NCBI GenBank assembly: GCA_965248905.1
Contig: CBDFKS010000007.1
Location: 186,001-250,000 of the forward strand
Source: CBDFKS01 sp965248905
GTDB taxonomy: Bacteria > Chloroflexota > Dehalococcoidia > Lucifugimonadales > JAGWBF01
Reading direction: 5' to 3'
DNA: 64,000 nt
This document shows, piece by piece, positions 24,820 through 30,810 of the stretch (position 1 is the stretch's first letter; each line of letters begins with the position of its first letter). The notes under the pieces are model-generated. The model had not been told where the DNA came from. It did not search any database and saw only the letters and a list, made by a program, of their open reading frames with translations. The translations under genes were made by a program, and so were the position numbers.

Positions 24820-25299
24820 ATGGACCAGACCGACCTTTACTGCCAGGTAACTCGTGAAAAGTTCCTGAGCCAAGAGTCGCTGCACAGAGAATTCGGTGCC
24901 AAGGCGAGCAATATGCTTGGCTTCGGGACCGCCCTGATCGGCGTTGGTGCTATCATCCTGAATCTCTCTGGCACAGAGTTCAATTTGGGCGATCGATCTC
25001 TCCTAACCTTCTTCGCATTGATCTTCACATTCTTATTGACCGCGATATTTAGCCTCATCGTTCTATTGGGTCGCACGTGGGGAAATGGCCCAACGGTGGA
25101 GTCATTAGCTAGCGCCCTCAATTGTGATCAAGATCGTGACTACGCGAAGCTGGTGGGGGACGGGTACAAGAAGTCTGTCAACGATAACTGGCGCGTCCTG
25201 GATAGTAAGGCGTGCGCCCTGAAGTGTGGAGTGGTGAGCTTGGTATTGGAGTCTATCGCGGTTGCTGTCCTTGGCTTCCTCCATATGTGGTCCCTCTAA
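24820..25299 (+). CDS. three-helix membrane protein
   Basis: The 159-residue protein has hydrophobic segments at about 33-52 (MLGFGTALIGVGAIILNLSG), 62-84 (LLTFFALIFTFLLTAIFSLI) and 135-155 (CGVVSLVLESIAVAVLGFLH), with a charged loop between the second and third. The layout resembles SLATT-like and superinfection-exclusion membrane proteins, but I cannot name a family. It is the only plus-strand gene among the minus-strand cassettes of this region. GAGGTGACACT precedes the ATG. Confidence 0.65.
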   Translation: MDQTDLYCQVTREKFLSQESLHREFGAKASNMLGFGTALIGVGAIILNLSGTEFNLGDRSLLTFFALIFTFLLTAIFSLIVLLGRTWGNGPTVESLASALNCDQDRDYAKLVGDGYKKSVNDNWRVLDSKACALKCGVVSLVLESIAVAVLGFLHMWSL

Positions 25300-25445
25300 G
25301 GGATACTCCTTTCGTGACGGTCCTGCTCGAGCGGAGGGTGTCCTCCAGATTGCGTCTCCTCCTCTGGAGGCTCTGACGGCTGGGGTGATTTAACCGGTCC
25401 AGGTCGCGGTTCCTTCCGCTCCGGTTTCCCTGTTTTCTCGTCCAT
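25296..25445 (-). CDS. small Pro/Glu-rich protein (49 aa)
   Basis: The 49-codon frame reads MDEKTGKPERKEPRPGPVKS and PQPSEPPEEETQSGGH, a charged, low-complexity protein. GGAGGATAGGAGTGAGAG before the ATG at 25445 is a strong ribosome site and comes directly after a GEVRW tail copy. Its stop overlaps the end of the convergent membrane-protein gene. No function is apparent. Confidence 0.5.
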   Translation of the reverse strand: MDEKTGKPERKEPRPGPVKSPQPSEPPEEETQSGGHPPLEQDRHERSIP

Positions 25446-25462
25446 CTCTCACTCCTATCCTC

Positions 25463-25505
25463 CTAGAACGTCCTCCCTAACCACCGCACCTCGCCGATGA
25501 TCTGG
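25463..25505 (-). repeat. GEVRW tail repeat, copy 4 (diverged)
   Basis: The minus strand encodes TTQIIGEVRWLGRTF and TAG, followed by GAGGATAGG. It is the most diverged of the four copies but keeps ATCATCGGCGAGGTGCGGTGG except at the ends, and it is in frame with the preceding zinc-ribbon gene beyond its stop. Confidence 0.75.
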
Positions 25506-25537
25506 GTGGTGTAAACTGATAGGAAGGTTGCAACCGA

Positions 25538-25906
25538 CTATATGTACCAAGCCTCAAGCCATGTGGCTGTCCCACAGGATGGGCAGGAAAGAGAGGAACC
25601 ATGACCGACGGCTATGACATCACACCGAATGCAGACCAAGTACATAAGGCTCCTTTCCCCATACCCCTCGCGGAACTGCGCTCTCTGAGCCAATCGGAAC
25701 GTGATTTTCTCAAGCTCATCCAGAATCTCATGGCGAAACACACTGCTCGACTCACTGGCCCTGGCACGCAAGTCCGCGAGTGTGCCCTTGAAGATGTCGT
25801 AGAGTAACTCTCGCTGCTCATCGGTCAGGTAATCAACGGCCTTCCACAAGACCAAACGTGTGGCATAAAGACTACCTGGGTCCGATCGGGGTACCTCGCT
25901 GCCCAA
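25538..25906 (-). CDS. zinc-ribbon protein of unknown function
   Basis: The protein (about 122 residues from the TTG at 25906, or 134 from 25942 inside the tail repeat) has a helical N-terminal part (LWKAVDYLTDEQRELLYDIF, then HEILDELEKITFRLAQRAQF) and a C-terminal ribbon, CIRCDVIAVGHGSSLSCPSC GTATWLEAWYI, with two CxxC pairs. The start is uncertain; AGGGGAG of the tail repeat would serve the TTG. It lies between two tail repeats, so it looks like a cassette. Confidence 0.6.
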   Translation of the reverse strand: MGSEVPRSDPGSLYATRLVLWKAVDYLTDEQRELLYDIFKGTLADLRARASESSSVFRHEILDELEKITFRLAQRAQFREGYGERSLMYLVCIRCDVIAVGHGSSLSCPSCGTATWLEAWYI

Positions 25907-25920
25907 GGCTCTCTTCTCCC

Positions 25921-25968
25921 CTAGTACGTCACCGCCGACCACCGCACCTCGCCGATGATGTCTGTCCC
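25921..25968 (-). repeat. GEVRW tail repeat, copy 2
   Basis: Codes SYGTDIIGEVRWSAVTY and the stop TAG followed by GGGGAG. It is directly preceded by a short start (MMTDM) identical to the beginning of the serine recombinase, so two unrelated gene ends have been joined here. Confidence 0.85.
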
Positions 25969-25978
25969 GTAGGACATG

Positions 25979-26692
25979 TCAGTCATCATTCACTCCTGGT
26001 ATCACTGCGATGTAGACGCAACGGCAACGGCCACCGTGCGGATTCTCGTCGCCGCCGTCGGTACAGTGAGGCCCGGGGATGGGCATCTGTTCCAAGGCAT
26101 CTTCAACGCTGTAGACCTTGCCGTCCAACGATGCGCAATATTCGCAAGTTCTTCCATCTTGGGCCGACAGCACCTTGGCGCTAGGTATGCCTAATTCGCC
26201 GAAACGGGTCAACCCTGCACGTCTAGCCTCAATCGAGATGTGGCGATGAGGGCGGCCCTCGTTAAAAAGGATGCGCGCCTGTTGCTGGTAGGCTCCCTGA
26301 AGGGAACCCCAATTACCTTCCTGCATTGCCTCTTGTATCGTCTGGCTAAGGTCTTTCCACTCTTGGTCGTGCCGCACTTTCTCTAATTTCGCGGACTGAG
26401 CGGCGGTCACCAGGTATCGTTTGCGCTCGATGCTGTCGGTGCGCGTGTGAATAGTCTCACCGCAATCTCTGCACTTCTTGCGACGCTGCGGTGGCGGGTC
26501 TTGAATGACTCCGCAATAGGGGCAGGCAGCGCTGACCAGTTCGATGGGGCCGGATGCTTGGGGGAAATCAGCAAAGGTAGCGATTTCAGGCTGGGGAAAT
26601 TGACCCTTCGACGAGCGGCTCTGAGCCTTTTCCTTGCGCCTATTCGGTTCCTCTGACGGGGGAAATAGCTTCTCTCGCAACCAACGAACCAT
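25979..26692 (-). CDS. minor-head-like (SPP1 gp7/MuF-type) cysteine-rich protein
   Basis: The 237-residue protein has a zinc-finger-like SAACPYCGVIQDPPPQRRKK and CRDCGET, a helical middle and a C-terminal QDGRTCEYCASLDGKVYSVE, then PGPHCTDGGDENPHGGRCRC. The C-terminal motif is the phage head-morphogenesis domain (CxxC...LDG...HPxCRC). The true minor head gene of this phage lies at 48893, so this copy, next to the repressor, is probably a moron with another job. Its ATG overlaps the repressor stop (TGATG). Confidence 0.7.
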   Translation of the reverse strand: MVRWLREKLFPPSEEPNRRKEKAQSRSSKGQFPQPEIATFADFPQASGPIELVSAACPYCGVIQDPPPQRRKKCRDCGETIHTRTDSIERKRYLVTAAQSAKLEKVRHDQEWKDLSQTIQEAMQEGNWGSLQGAYQQQARILFNEGRPHRHISIEARRAGLTRFGELGIPSAKVLSAQDGRTCEYCASLDGKVYSVEDALEQMPIPGPHCTDGGDENPHGGRCRCVYIAVIPGVNDD

Positions 26693-26740
26693 CACAACGT
26701 CACCCCGTACCACCGCACCTCGCCGATGACCTCGGTGCCT
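26692..26740 (-). repeat. GEVRW tail repeat, copy 1 (repressor end)
   Basis: The last 15 codons of the repressor, SPGTEVIGEVRWYGVTL with TGA overlapping the ATG of the next gene. This is probably the parental copy, as only here is it attached to a complete gene. Confidence 0.85.
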
Positions 26741-27519
26741 GGGGACATGGGCATAGCCCGCCAGTCAGGACTGTCGCTCCGTATCTCCCACCGGCCCTCT
26801 TCGTCCAGCCCCAGACGCTTCACCACCAGGCCCTCCTCGGTCCGCATCACGTAGATTCGCCCTTCTTGTGGCTCTCTGCGCTTACGGTCCACCAGGATCG
26901 AGCATCCGTCGGGCAGCGTAGGCTCCATTGACTCACCTCGGACGCTGATGATGTTGCTTTGCTCCGGGTCGATGGAGTGGCTTAGCAGCCAGTCGTTGCG
27001 GAACCAAAGAAGCCCGATTGGTGTCTCGTCGTAGACCTCCGCGCCTACGCCCGCTGCTGAAGCGACTTCCGACAGCCGAACTGGGCTTCTGTCCGACGTA
27101 CCGTAGTTGCTGGGGTCATAGTTTGCCCTGGACTCGTCTATGGCCTGGACTGGGGCCTGAGCGCGGATGTAGGTCTCAAGCCTGTCGAAGCGGGCACTGA
27201 ATTCCTGGAGCCTCTCGCCCAGGGAACCGATGACGCCCAACGCATCTGGCTCGGATTGGGCTGCCGACTCTGGCGCATTGACACGGCCACTGCCCCCTTG
27301 TGGTTCTTCTTCCTCGCTGTAGAACCACTCCATCGGCTTGCCGTAGATGGAGGCGAGGGCATGGAGGGTCGGCCCGGATGGACGTCGGTGGCCAGCCTCG
27401 TAACGCCAAATCGTAGTCGCTGAGGTGTCGATGGTGTTAGCCACTGCCTCAATTGTCATTTCCCGTAGAAGTCTTGCCTGCCTCAATCTTTCGGCAAGGC
27501 TAGGGGATTCATTCACCAT
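26692..27519 (-). CDS. prophage repressor (XRE HTH plus S24/LexA-like peptidase)
   Basis: The 275-residue protein has an N-terminal HTH (LAERLRQARLLREMTIEAVA, SATTIWRYEAGHRRPSG), a linker, and an S24 domain with the serine in SVRGESMEPTLPDGCSILVD and the lysine in LVVKRLGLDEEGR. A likely self-cleavage site is the Ala-Gly pair in ASAAGVGAEV. It should keep the lytic genes silent until DNA damage. It is transcribed away from the Cro-like gene across an operator region. Confidence 0.92.
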   Translation of the reverse strand: MVNESPSLAERLRQARLLREMTIEAVANTIDTSATTIWRYEAGHRRPSGPTLHALASIYGKPMEWFYSEEEEPQGGSGRVNAPESAAQSEPDALGVIGSLGERLQEFSARFDRLETYIRAQAPVQAIDESRANYDPSNYGTSDRSPVRLSEVASAAGVGAEVYDETPIGLLWFRNDWLLSHSIDPEQSNIISVRGESMEPTLPDGCSILVDRKRREPQEGRIYVMRTEEGLVVKRLGLDEEGRWEIRSDSPDWRAMPMSPGTEVIGEVRWYGVTL

Positions 27520-27612
27520 TGGTAATAGTCCTTTACTTCAGTCTATACCAATGGCTTGACAACGATAACTGCCAACGGTATACTTATTTCGAGCAAAACA
27601 TTACCGATGGTA
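27515..27612. promoter_or_regulatory. operator/promoter region of the lysis-lysogeny switch
   Basis: Four related sites with consensus TTACCRATGGTA are seen: 27515-27526 (on the repressor start, inverted), 27544-27555, 27569-27580 and 27600-27612. The rightward promoter TTGACA (27556-27561), 17 bases, TATACT (27579-27584) is overlapped by the second and third. This gives a simple way for repressor to block the Cro-like gene and for the first site to autoregulate. Confidence 0.7.
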
Positions 27613-27628
27613 GGTCAAGAGAGCACGA

Positions 27629-27853
27629 ATGAAGACAGACAGACAAACCGTTCTTGAATTGCAGCGGTCGAAGCCGATTGAGGAAATCCTGCGGGAAGCA
27701 CTGGAGAATAATCGCGGTAGAAAGTTCCTTATGACGCACGTTGCCCTCGATCTTCAGGTGACTGACGCGACTGTCTACAACTGGTGCGAGACCCTCGGCA
27801 TCGACATCGACGAGTACCGGCGTCCGGCGGTGGGGAATGGAGGTGGCGAGTGA
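27629..27853 (+). CDS. Cro-like small HTH protein
   Basis: The 74-residue protein reads LQRSKPIEEILREALENNRG, then MTHVALDLQVTDATVYNWCE, consistent with a helix-turn-helix, and ends in the tail GIDIDEYRRPAVGNGGGE. It is the first gene of the rightward transcript and divergent from the repressor, the place of cro. The stop overlaps the GTG of the next gene. The host protein at 19835 has a similar plan. Confidence 0.65.
   Translation: MKTDRQTVLELQRSKPIEEILREALENNRGRKFLMTHVALDLQVTDATVYNWCETLGIDIDEYRRPAVGNGGGE
27797..27833 (+). repeat. IDEYRRP tail repeat, copy 1
   Basis: DNA for GIDIDEYRRPAV at the end of the Cro-like gene; related copies end the frames at 28503 and 29277. It is followed by GGAGGTGG and an overlapping TGA/GTG, so it carries the next gene's ribosome site. 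Confidence 0.8.
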
Positions 27854-28011
27854 TAACCGCCCTCATAGCAGTTTGCGCTCTGGTCACTTGCGCGGGGCTG
27901 CTAGTTCACTCCTGGACCCTGTATCGCACCACGAGCGAGCTTCGCTTACTTGGGGCGGAGCTGAGGCAGATGTTGTACCGGAGCGATAGCAGGTCAGGGG
28001 CATCCGAATGA
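27850..28011 (+). CDS. small single-pass membrane protein
   Basis: The 53-residue protein MITALIAVCALVTCAGLLVH then SWTLYRTTSELRLLGAELRQ has one hydrophobic helix and an amphipathic tail. GTG start overlapping the previous stop, with GGAGGTGG upstream. Its second half overlaps the minus-strand gene at 27906, so one of the two may be little used. Confidence 0.5.
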   Translation: MITALIAVCALVTCAGLLVHSWTLYRTTSELRLLGAELRQMLYRSDSRSGASE

Positions 28012-28421
28012 ATCAGCACAATTCCCCGTGTAATAGGTGGGTCATAGGTAAGGCGGTGCTGCCACAGCACATTGTCCTTGAAATCAAACGGGATGCCCAG
28101 CGGGTACCACATACGGGGGTCTCCTTGGGCGCACAAGACCACTCCATCGCAGAGGAGTTGGCGGCGGCGGCGGCGCCAGTTGCGGGGCATGTCAATACTG
28201 ACTACTCCCCAGTTCGGCCTTCCCTCAGCGCTTTTGATCTCGAAGTCGATCCATGTCGACCCATCGAGAAGTCTGCCATACCTGACGGACGGTGCTGGCG
28301 AGTTGTAGAGGGTCGTATCCCTGCGGTTAAGACTTGTGACCACGGCTGTTGCTACGACACCAATGGCGGTAACTGCTGCCAGAGCGAGCCCGGCAATAGC
28401 AAGCCCATCGGACAAGGGCAT
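27906..28421 (-). CDS. membrane-anchored protein of unknown function
   Basis: The 171-residue protein begins MPLSDGLAIAGLALAAVTAI, a transmembrane anchor to about residue 28, then a probable beta-rich outside or cytoplasmic domain (GSTWIDFEIKSAEGRPNWGV). The ATG at 28421 has AGGAGG eight bases upstream. It lies antisense between two IDEYRRP tail copies and has a leader nearly identical to that of the minus gene at 29588, so it looks like an inserted cassette with its own promoter (TAGAAT at 28496-28491). Confidence 0.6.
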   Translation of the reverse strand: MPLSDGLAIAGLALAAVTAIGVVATAVVTSLNRRDTTLYNSPAPSVRYGRLLDGSTWIDFEIKSAEGRPNWGVVSIDMPRNWRRRRRQLLCDGVVLCAQGDPRMWYPLGIPFDFKDNVLWQHRLTYDPPITRGIVLIHSDAPDLLSLRYNICLSSAPSKRSSLVVRYRVQE

Positions 28422-28442
28422 TGGATTGGCCTCCTGCTCATT

Positions 28443-28496
28443 CAGGGGGACGCGGGGCGGCTGTTTGCGGCAGCCGTCCCGCACACCTTGATTCTA
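28443..28496 (-). promoter_or_regulatory. cassette leader A (promoter box plus hairpin)
   Basis: On the minus strand: TAGAAT, then GTGCGGGACGGCTG, loop CCGCAAA, CAGCCGCCCCGCGTC, then CCCCCTGAATGAG and CAGGAGG. The same order and nearly the same bases occur at 29613-29669. The stem CGGCTG/CAGCCG is conserved while the loop differs. Confidence 0.65.
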
Positions 28497-28502
28497 ACAG
28501 AC

Positions 28503-28539
28503 GGCATCAACATCGACGAGTACCGGCGGCCAGCGGTAG
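28503..28539 (+). repeat. IDEYRRP tail repeat, copy 2
   Basis: GINIDEYRRPAVEG and TAG, followed by GGGGAG. The frame upstream of it is only antisense to the membrane-protein gene, so the tail has no parent gene body here. Confidence 0.8.
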
Positions 28540-28559
28540 AGGGGTAGGGGAGACCTAGC

Positions 28560-28736
28560 GTGGGAGTCTTACCTGAACCGAAGTGGGAGTTTCGTAACGG
28601 CATGTGGGTCAAGGCGATCTGGGAGCCAGCAGCGCCGATTAAGGAACAAGACGCCTTGTACCGAAAGTGGTTCTGGGAAGGTCAAAACGAAGCGACACAA
28701 GCCGACAATCGGGGGTCTGCTGAGGTGAAGAGATGA
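28560..28736 (+). CDS. small hypothetical protein (58 aa)
   Basis: A GTG-started 58-codon frame (MGVLPEPKWEFRNGMWVKAI, WEPAAPIKEQDALYRKWFWE) with GGGGAG about ten bases upstream inside the tail repeat. Its stop overlaps the next start (ATGA). Rich in Trp; not recognised. Confidence 0.5.
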   Translation: MGVLPEPKWEFRNGMWVKAIWEPAAPIKEQDALYRKWFWEGQNEATQADNRGSAEVKR

Positions 28737-29035
28737 GCTACACGACGGTGAGAGCGCACACGCGCAACGGCCACCAGGTCCGGGCGCACAGCCGCCGAAC
28801 GGATGGCAGCGCCGTCGCTGACGTGCTGCTGCGCGGCATGTACCGGGCGTATGAGCGGCTGGACCGTGAGAACACAGCTCCTGTGGGGCCGGTCGGCGGC
28901 GATCCCGCCTGCCCCCACCCGAGCTGGTACCCAGTCCGGCGGCTCCTACTGGATACCCCATACGAGGAGAGCCCGATATTGGCGTACTGCTGCACGGACT
29001 GTGCAGCTACAAGAGCTCCCAAGGAGCAGGTTTAG
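28733..29035 (+). CDS. hypothetical protein (100 aa)
   Basis: The protein begins SYTTVRAHTRNGHQVRAHSR, similar to the short N-terminal beta-motif seen in several phage proteins of unknown role (HTRNGxxVRAHxR), and ends with a possible zinc site (CPHPSW... CCTDCAATRA). Coupled to the gene before it. No function can be named. Confidence 0.55.
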   Translation: MSYTTVRAHTRNGHQVRAHSRRTDGSAVADVLLRGMYRAYERLDRENTAPVGPVGGDPACPHPSWYPVRRLLLDTPYEESPILAYCCTDCAATRAPKEQV

Positions 29036-29039
29036 GGTC

Positions 29040-29321
29040 ATGGCTGTCACCCCTGTCACCCAGATAGACGCTCTGGCCGCTCGGCTGGCGAAAGCCCGGG
29101 AGATCGTCGGGCAAGTGTCCCCGGTGCTGGGCCTGGACGGCCATCACGTCGTGGCTGGCAGCAACGGTCACTACCTGGTCAACGGCCACTGCACGTGCCC
29201 GGACGCCCGGTTCAGGCGGGACCTGCACAAGGGCTGGTGCAAGCATATGTTGGCGGTCGCGGTTTACCGGGAGGCTGGCATCGACATCAACGAGTACCGC
29301 AGACAGGAGGTGAGGGCATGA
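29040..29321 (+). CDS. SWIM-type zinc-finger protein
   Basis: The 93-residue protein has ARLAKAREIVGQVSPVLGLD and then HYLVNGHCTCPDARFRRDLH KGWCKHMLAVAVYREAG, a SWIM domain (CxC...CxH) used for DNA or protein binding. A paralogue lies at 43406. Its C terminus is the third IDEYRRP-type tail, which replaces the paralogue's own longer tail. Confidence 0.75.
   Translation: MAVTPVTQIDALAARLAKAREIVGQVSPVLGLDGHHVVAGSNGHYLVNGHCTCPDARFRRDLHKGWCKHMLAVAVYREAGIDINEYRRQEVRA
29277..29315 (+). repeat. IDEYRRP tail repeat, copy 3 (diverged)
   Basis: Codes GIDINEYRRQEVRA and a TGA overlapping the next ATG, with GGAGGTGAGGGC inside. The close match GGCATCGACATCAACGAGTA to copy 1 covers 20 bases with one change. 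Confidence 0.75.
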
Positions 29322-29588
29322 CTAAAGGTCTTCAGCCGGGGGCATCATCTCAACCAGCCGGACTAACATTGCGTTCATTTCAGCTAAAAGCAGTTGCACT
29401 CTTGGGCCGGGCATTGAAAGACGCAGCTCCATCTCCAACGCCGGTGCAAGGTCATTCAGGAACGCCTCTCTTGCGCCTGCCCCGTGTCTTTCGTCGAGCC
29501 GTCGGATGGCTCTGGCAACGATGCTCAGGTAAACGGCCAACTCTTCAAGACTAATGCTCATGATTTCGGAGTCACCATTGACTGACAC
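29322..29588 (-). CDS. small helical protein, paralogue of 30512
   Basis: The 88-residue protein has ISLEELAVYLSIVARAIRRL and a C-terminal LLLAEMNAMLVRLVEMMPPA. The gene at 30512 shares the plan: VSLDVVAVYLTAVARALREL and the end GLVQALPPEDDL. GTG start with AGGAGG eight bases upstream. It is antisense to the direction of the replication genes and has its own promoter-like leader. Function unknown. Confidence 0.6.
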   Translation of the reverse strand: MSVNGDSEIMSISLEELAVYLSIVARAIRRLDERHGAGAREAFLNDLAPALEMELRLSMPGPRVQLLLAEMNAMLVRLVEMMPPAEDL

Positions 29589-29612
29589 GGATTCAAACCT
29601 CCTGCTTCCTCA

Positions 29613-29669
29613 TCAGGGGGGAACGCGGGGCGGCTGTTCCAGCAGCCGTCTCGCACCACTGTGATTATA
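29613..29669 (-). promoter_or_regulatory. cassette leader B (TATAAT plus hairpin)
   Basis: The minus strand has TATAAT at 29669-29664, then ACGGCTG-CTGGAA-CAGCCGC and CCCCCCTGATGAGG, then CAGGAGG. It is the partner of leader A at 28443-28496. The conservation runs from the promoter box to the start codon although the genes behind are unrelated. Confidence 0.65.
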
Positions 29670-29704
29670 CCCATCCGGTCCAAACCAAATAAGGGGAGTA
29701 GTAG

Positions 29705-29875
29705 ATGTATGCGCCAACATGCCCACACGAACCGTGTCGCAAGTGGTGGCCACATCATGATGCGACCTGTTCCCGAGAGAATACGTGCTGCTGGTGGGTC
29801 CGACAAAACAGGGAACGGGCGGTGCCGGAGGCCCCCCTTCAACTGGCGCTGCTGGTGGAGGGGGAGGAGAAGTAG
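29705..29875 (+). CDS. Cys/Trp-rich small protein (56 aa)
   Basis: The frame reads MYAPTCPHEPCRKWWPHHDA, then TCSRENTCCWWVRQNRERAV; five cysteines and several histidines suggest one metal site. The upstream AGGGGAGTAGTAG can act as ribosome site. The stop touches the next ATG. No family recognised. Confidence 0.5.
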   Translation: MYAPTCPHEPCRKWWPHHDATCSRENTCCWWVRQNRERAVPEAPLQLALLVEGEEK

Positions 29876-29992
29876 ATGACCGCCCTCATCGCCATTTGGA
29901 TGAAGCGCGACGAATTCACCCAGGCCATACCGCCAGCCTTCACGGAGTACATAGGCAGGCAATTGCTCAATGATAGGGCTGGCCATGCGTAG
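29876..29992 (+). pseudogene. C5-methyltransferase 3' fragment on a foreign start
   Basis: The 38-codon frame starts MTALIAI, like the small protein at 27850, then reads WMKRDEFTQAIPPAFTEYIG RQLLNDRAGHA. The second part is nearly identical to the C terminus of the C5 methyltransferase at 40742 (WMKRDELTQAIPPAFTEFIG). The catalytic part is absent. It is a chimera of two gene ends. Confidence 0.65.
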
Positions 29993-30176
29993 ATGCTTCA
30001 CGTGCAAGAAGGCATTCCCGGATGCCTACGCACTACAGTGCCGGCGGCGTCCAGCGTTTGGAGACAGGGTTCTTGAGTGCATTGACTGCTGCATGGTGCG
30101 GGAGCAAGAAGAACGAGAAGGCCCCGAGTTCCCACTTTACATCGGCTGGGATGGCCAAGAGCACGCGGAGTATTAG
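29985..30176 (+). CDS. small zinc-ribbon protein (63 aa)
   Basis: MRRCFTCKKAFPDAYALQCR then VLECIDCCMVREQEEREG: two cysteine pairs suggest one zinc. The ATG overlaps the previous stop. The ending WDGQEHAEY is repeated, at DNA level, at 30279 (DGQEHAKD). Confidence 0.5.
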   Translation: MRRCFTCKKAFPDAYALQCRRRPAFGDRVLECIDCCMVREQEEREGPEFPLYIGWDGQEHAEY

Positions 30177-30278
30177 ATGAACGACAAGCTAGCCTACAGG
30201 ATCCCAGAGGCCGCCGAGGCCATGGGTATTAGCGAGTGGAAGCTCAGAGGCAATGAATCTATTGCCCGATGGAGATAG
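30177..30278 (+). pseudogene. excisionase-like HTH fragment
   Basis: The 33-codon frame MNDKLAYRIPEAAEAMGISE WKLRG resembles the first helix-turn-helix of small MerR/excisionase-type proteins (AYRIPEAAxxLGIS) and then stops. The wing is missing. The stop is followed at once by the repeated DGQEHA segment, as at other cassette joints here. Confidence 0.4.
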
Positions 30279-30318
30279 GGACGGGCAAGAGCACGCTAAA
30301 GACAGGAAGGTCACGCAA

Positions 30319-30468
30319 ATGAGCTGCAACCCCAAGTCACGTGAGTGTTTCATAGGCTCCCACCGCAAGTGCAGCGGGGAGGTTCCCCACCTGAGCACGC
30401 TGCCAACTCCATGCGAGTGCGAGTGCCACGCCAGGGATCGAGAGCTGGTGGCGGCAGAGGTGCTGTAG
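30319..30468 (+). CDS. Cys-rich small protein (49 aa)
   Basis: MSCNPKSRECFIGSHRKCSG then TPCECECHARDRELVAAEVL has six cysteines and three histidines in 49 residues. GGAAGGT lies about nine bases before the ATG. Not recognised. Confidence 0.45.
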   Translation: MSCNPKSRECFIGSHRKCSGEVPHLSTLPTPCECECHARDRELVAAEVL

Positions 30469-30500
30469 CGGTGGGTAACAAGGAGAAACTAGGGAGAGAC

Positions 30501-30522
30501 AGTGATGTCAGCTAGAGATCAT
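30501..30522 (+). repeat. MSARDH head repeat, copy 1
   Basis: Twenty-two bases from AGTGATGTCAGC to AGAGATCAT are identical to 30811-30832. They contain an ATG and the codons MSARDH. Confidence 0.9.
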
Positions 30523-30775
30523 CTTCCGGGGGCAAAGCCTGAACCAGACCTGTCAATAAATCGTGAATGGCGTCAAGCTGTTCTTGCTCAGGCGCGGAAT
30601 GCTCTTCAAGCCGCTGCTCTTGCGCCAGATAGCCGGCCACTACGCCTACGGCCCTGGCAGGCGGCTGTCCTGCGTCGAGTTCTCGAAGGGCACGGGCTAC
30701 GGCGGTCAAATACACCGCCACCACATCAAGGCTGACATAAACCTTGCCGGAGTCATCCATCATAACCATGACCAA
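30512..30775 (-). CDS. small helical protein, paralogue of 29322
   Basis: The 87-residue protein has YVSLDVVAVYLTAVARALRE LDAGQPPARA and the end LLTGLVQALPPEDDL, as in the gene at 29322. GAGG six bases before the ATG. It sits antisense between the two MSARDH head repeats, so it appears to be an insertion into the beginning of the downstream gene's leader. Confidence 0.6.
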   Translation of the reverse strand: MVMVMMDDSGKVYVSLDVVAVYLTAVARALRELDAGQPPARAVGVVAGYLAQEQRLEEHSAPEQEQLDAIHDLLTGLVQALPPEDDL

Positions 30776-30810
30776 CCTCGCTGCAACAAATCTAGCCAGA
30801 CAGGAAGGAA

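Noticed and set aside
25601..25807. Plus-strand gene opposite the zinc-ribbon gene
   Set aside because: The minus strand has the two CxxC pairs and a ribosome site; the plus frame has no recognisable motif.
24697..26740. Integron attC sites
   Set aside because: The repeats are coding, lack the inverted core sites and no tyrosine integron integrase is near.
28008..28547. Plus-strand 179-residue protein
   Set aside because: It is antisense to a minus-strand protein with a clear membrane anchor and Shine-Dalgarno; only its final tail repeat is meaningful.
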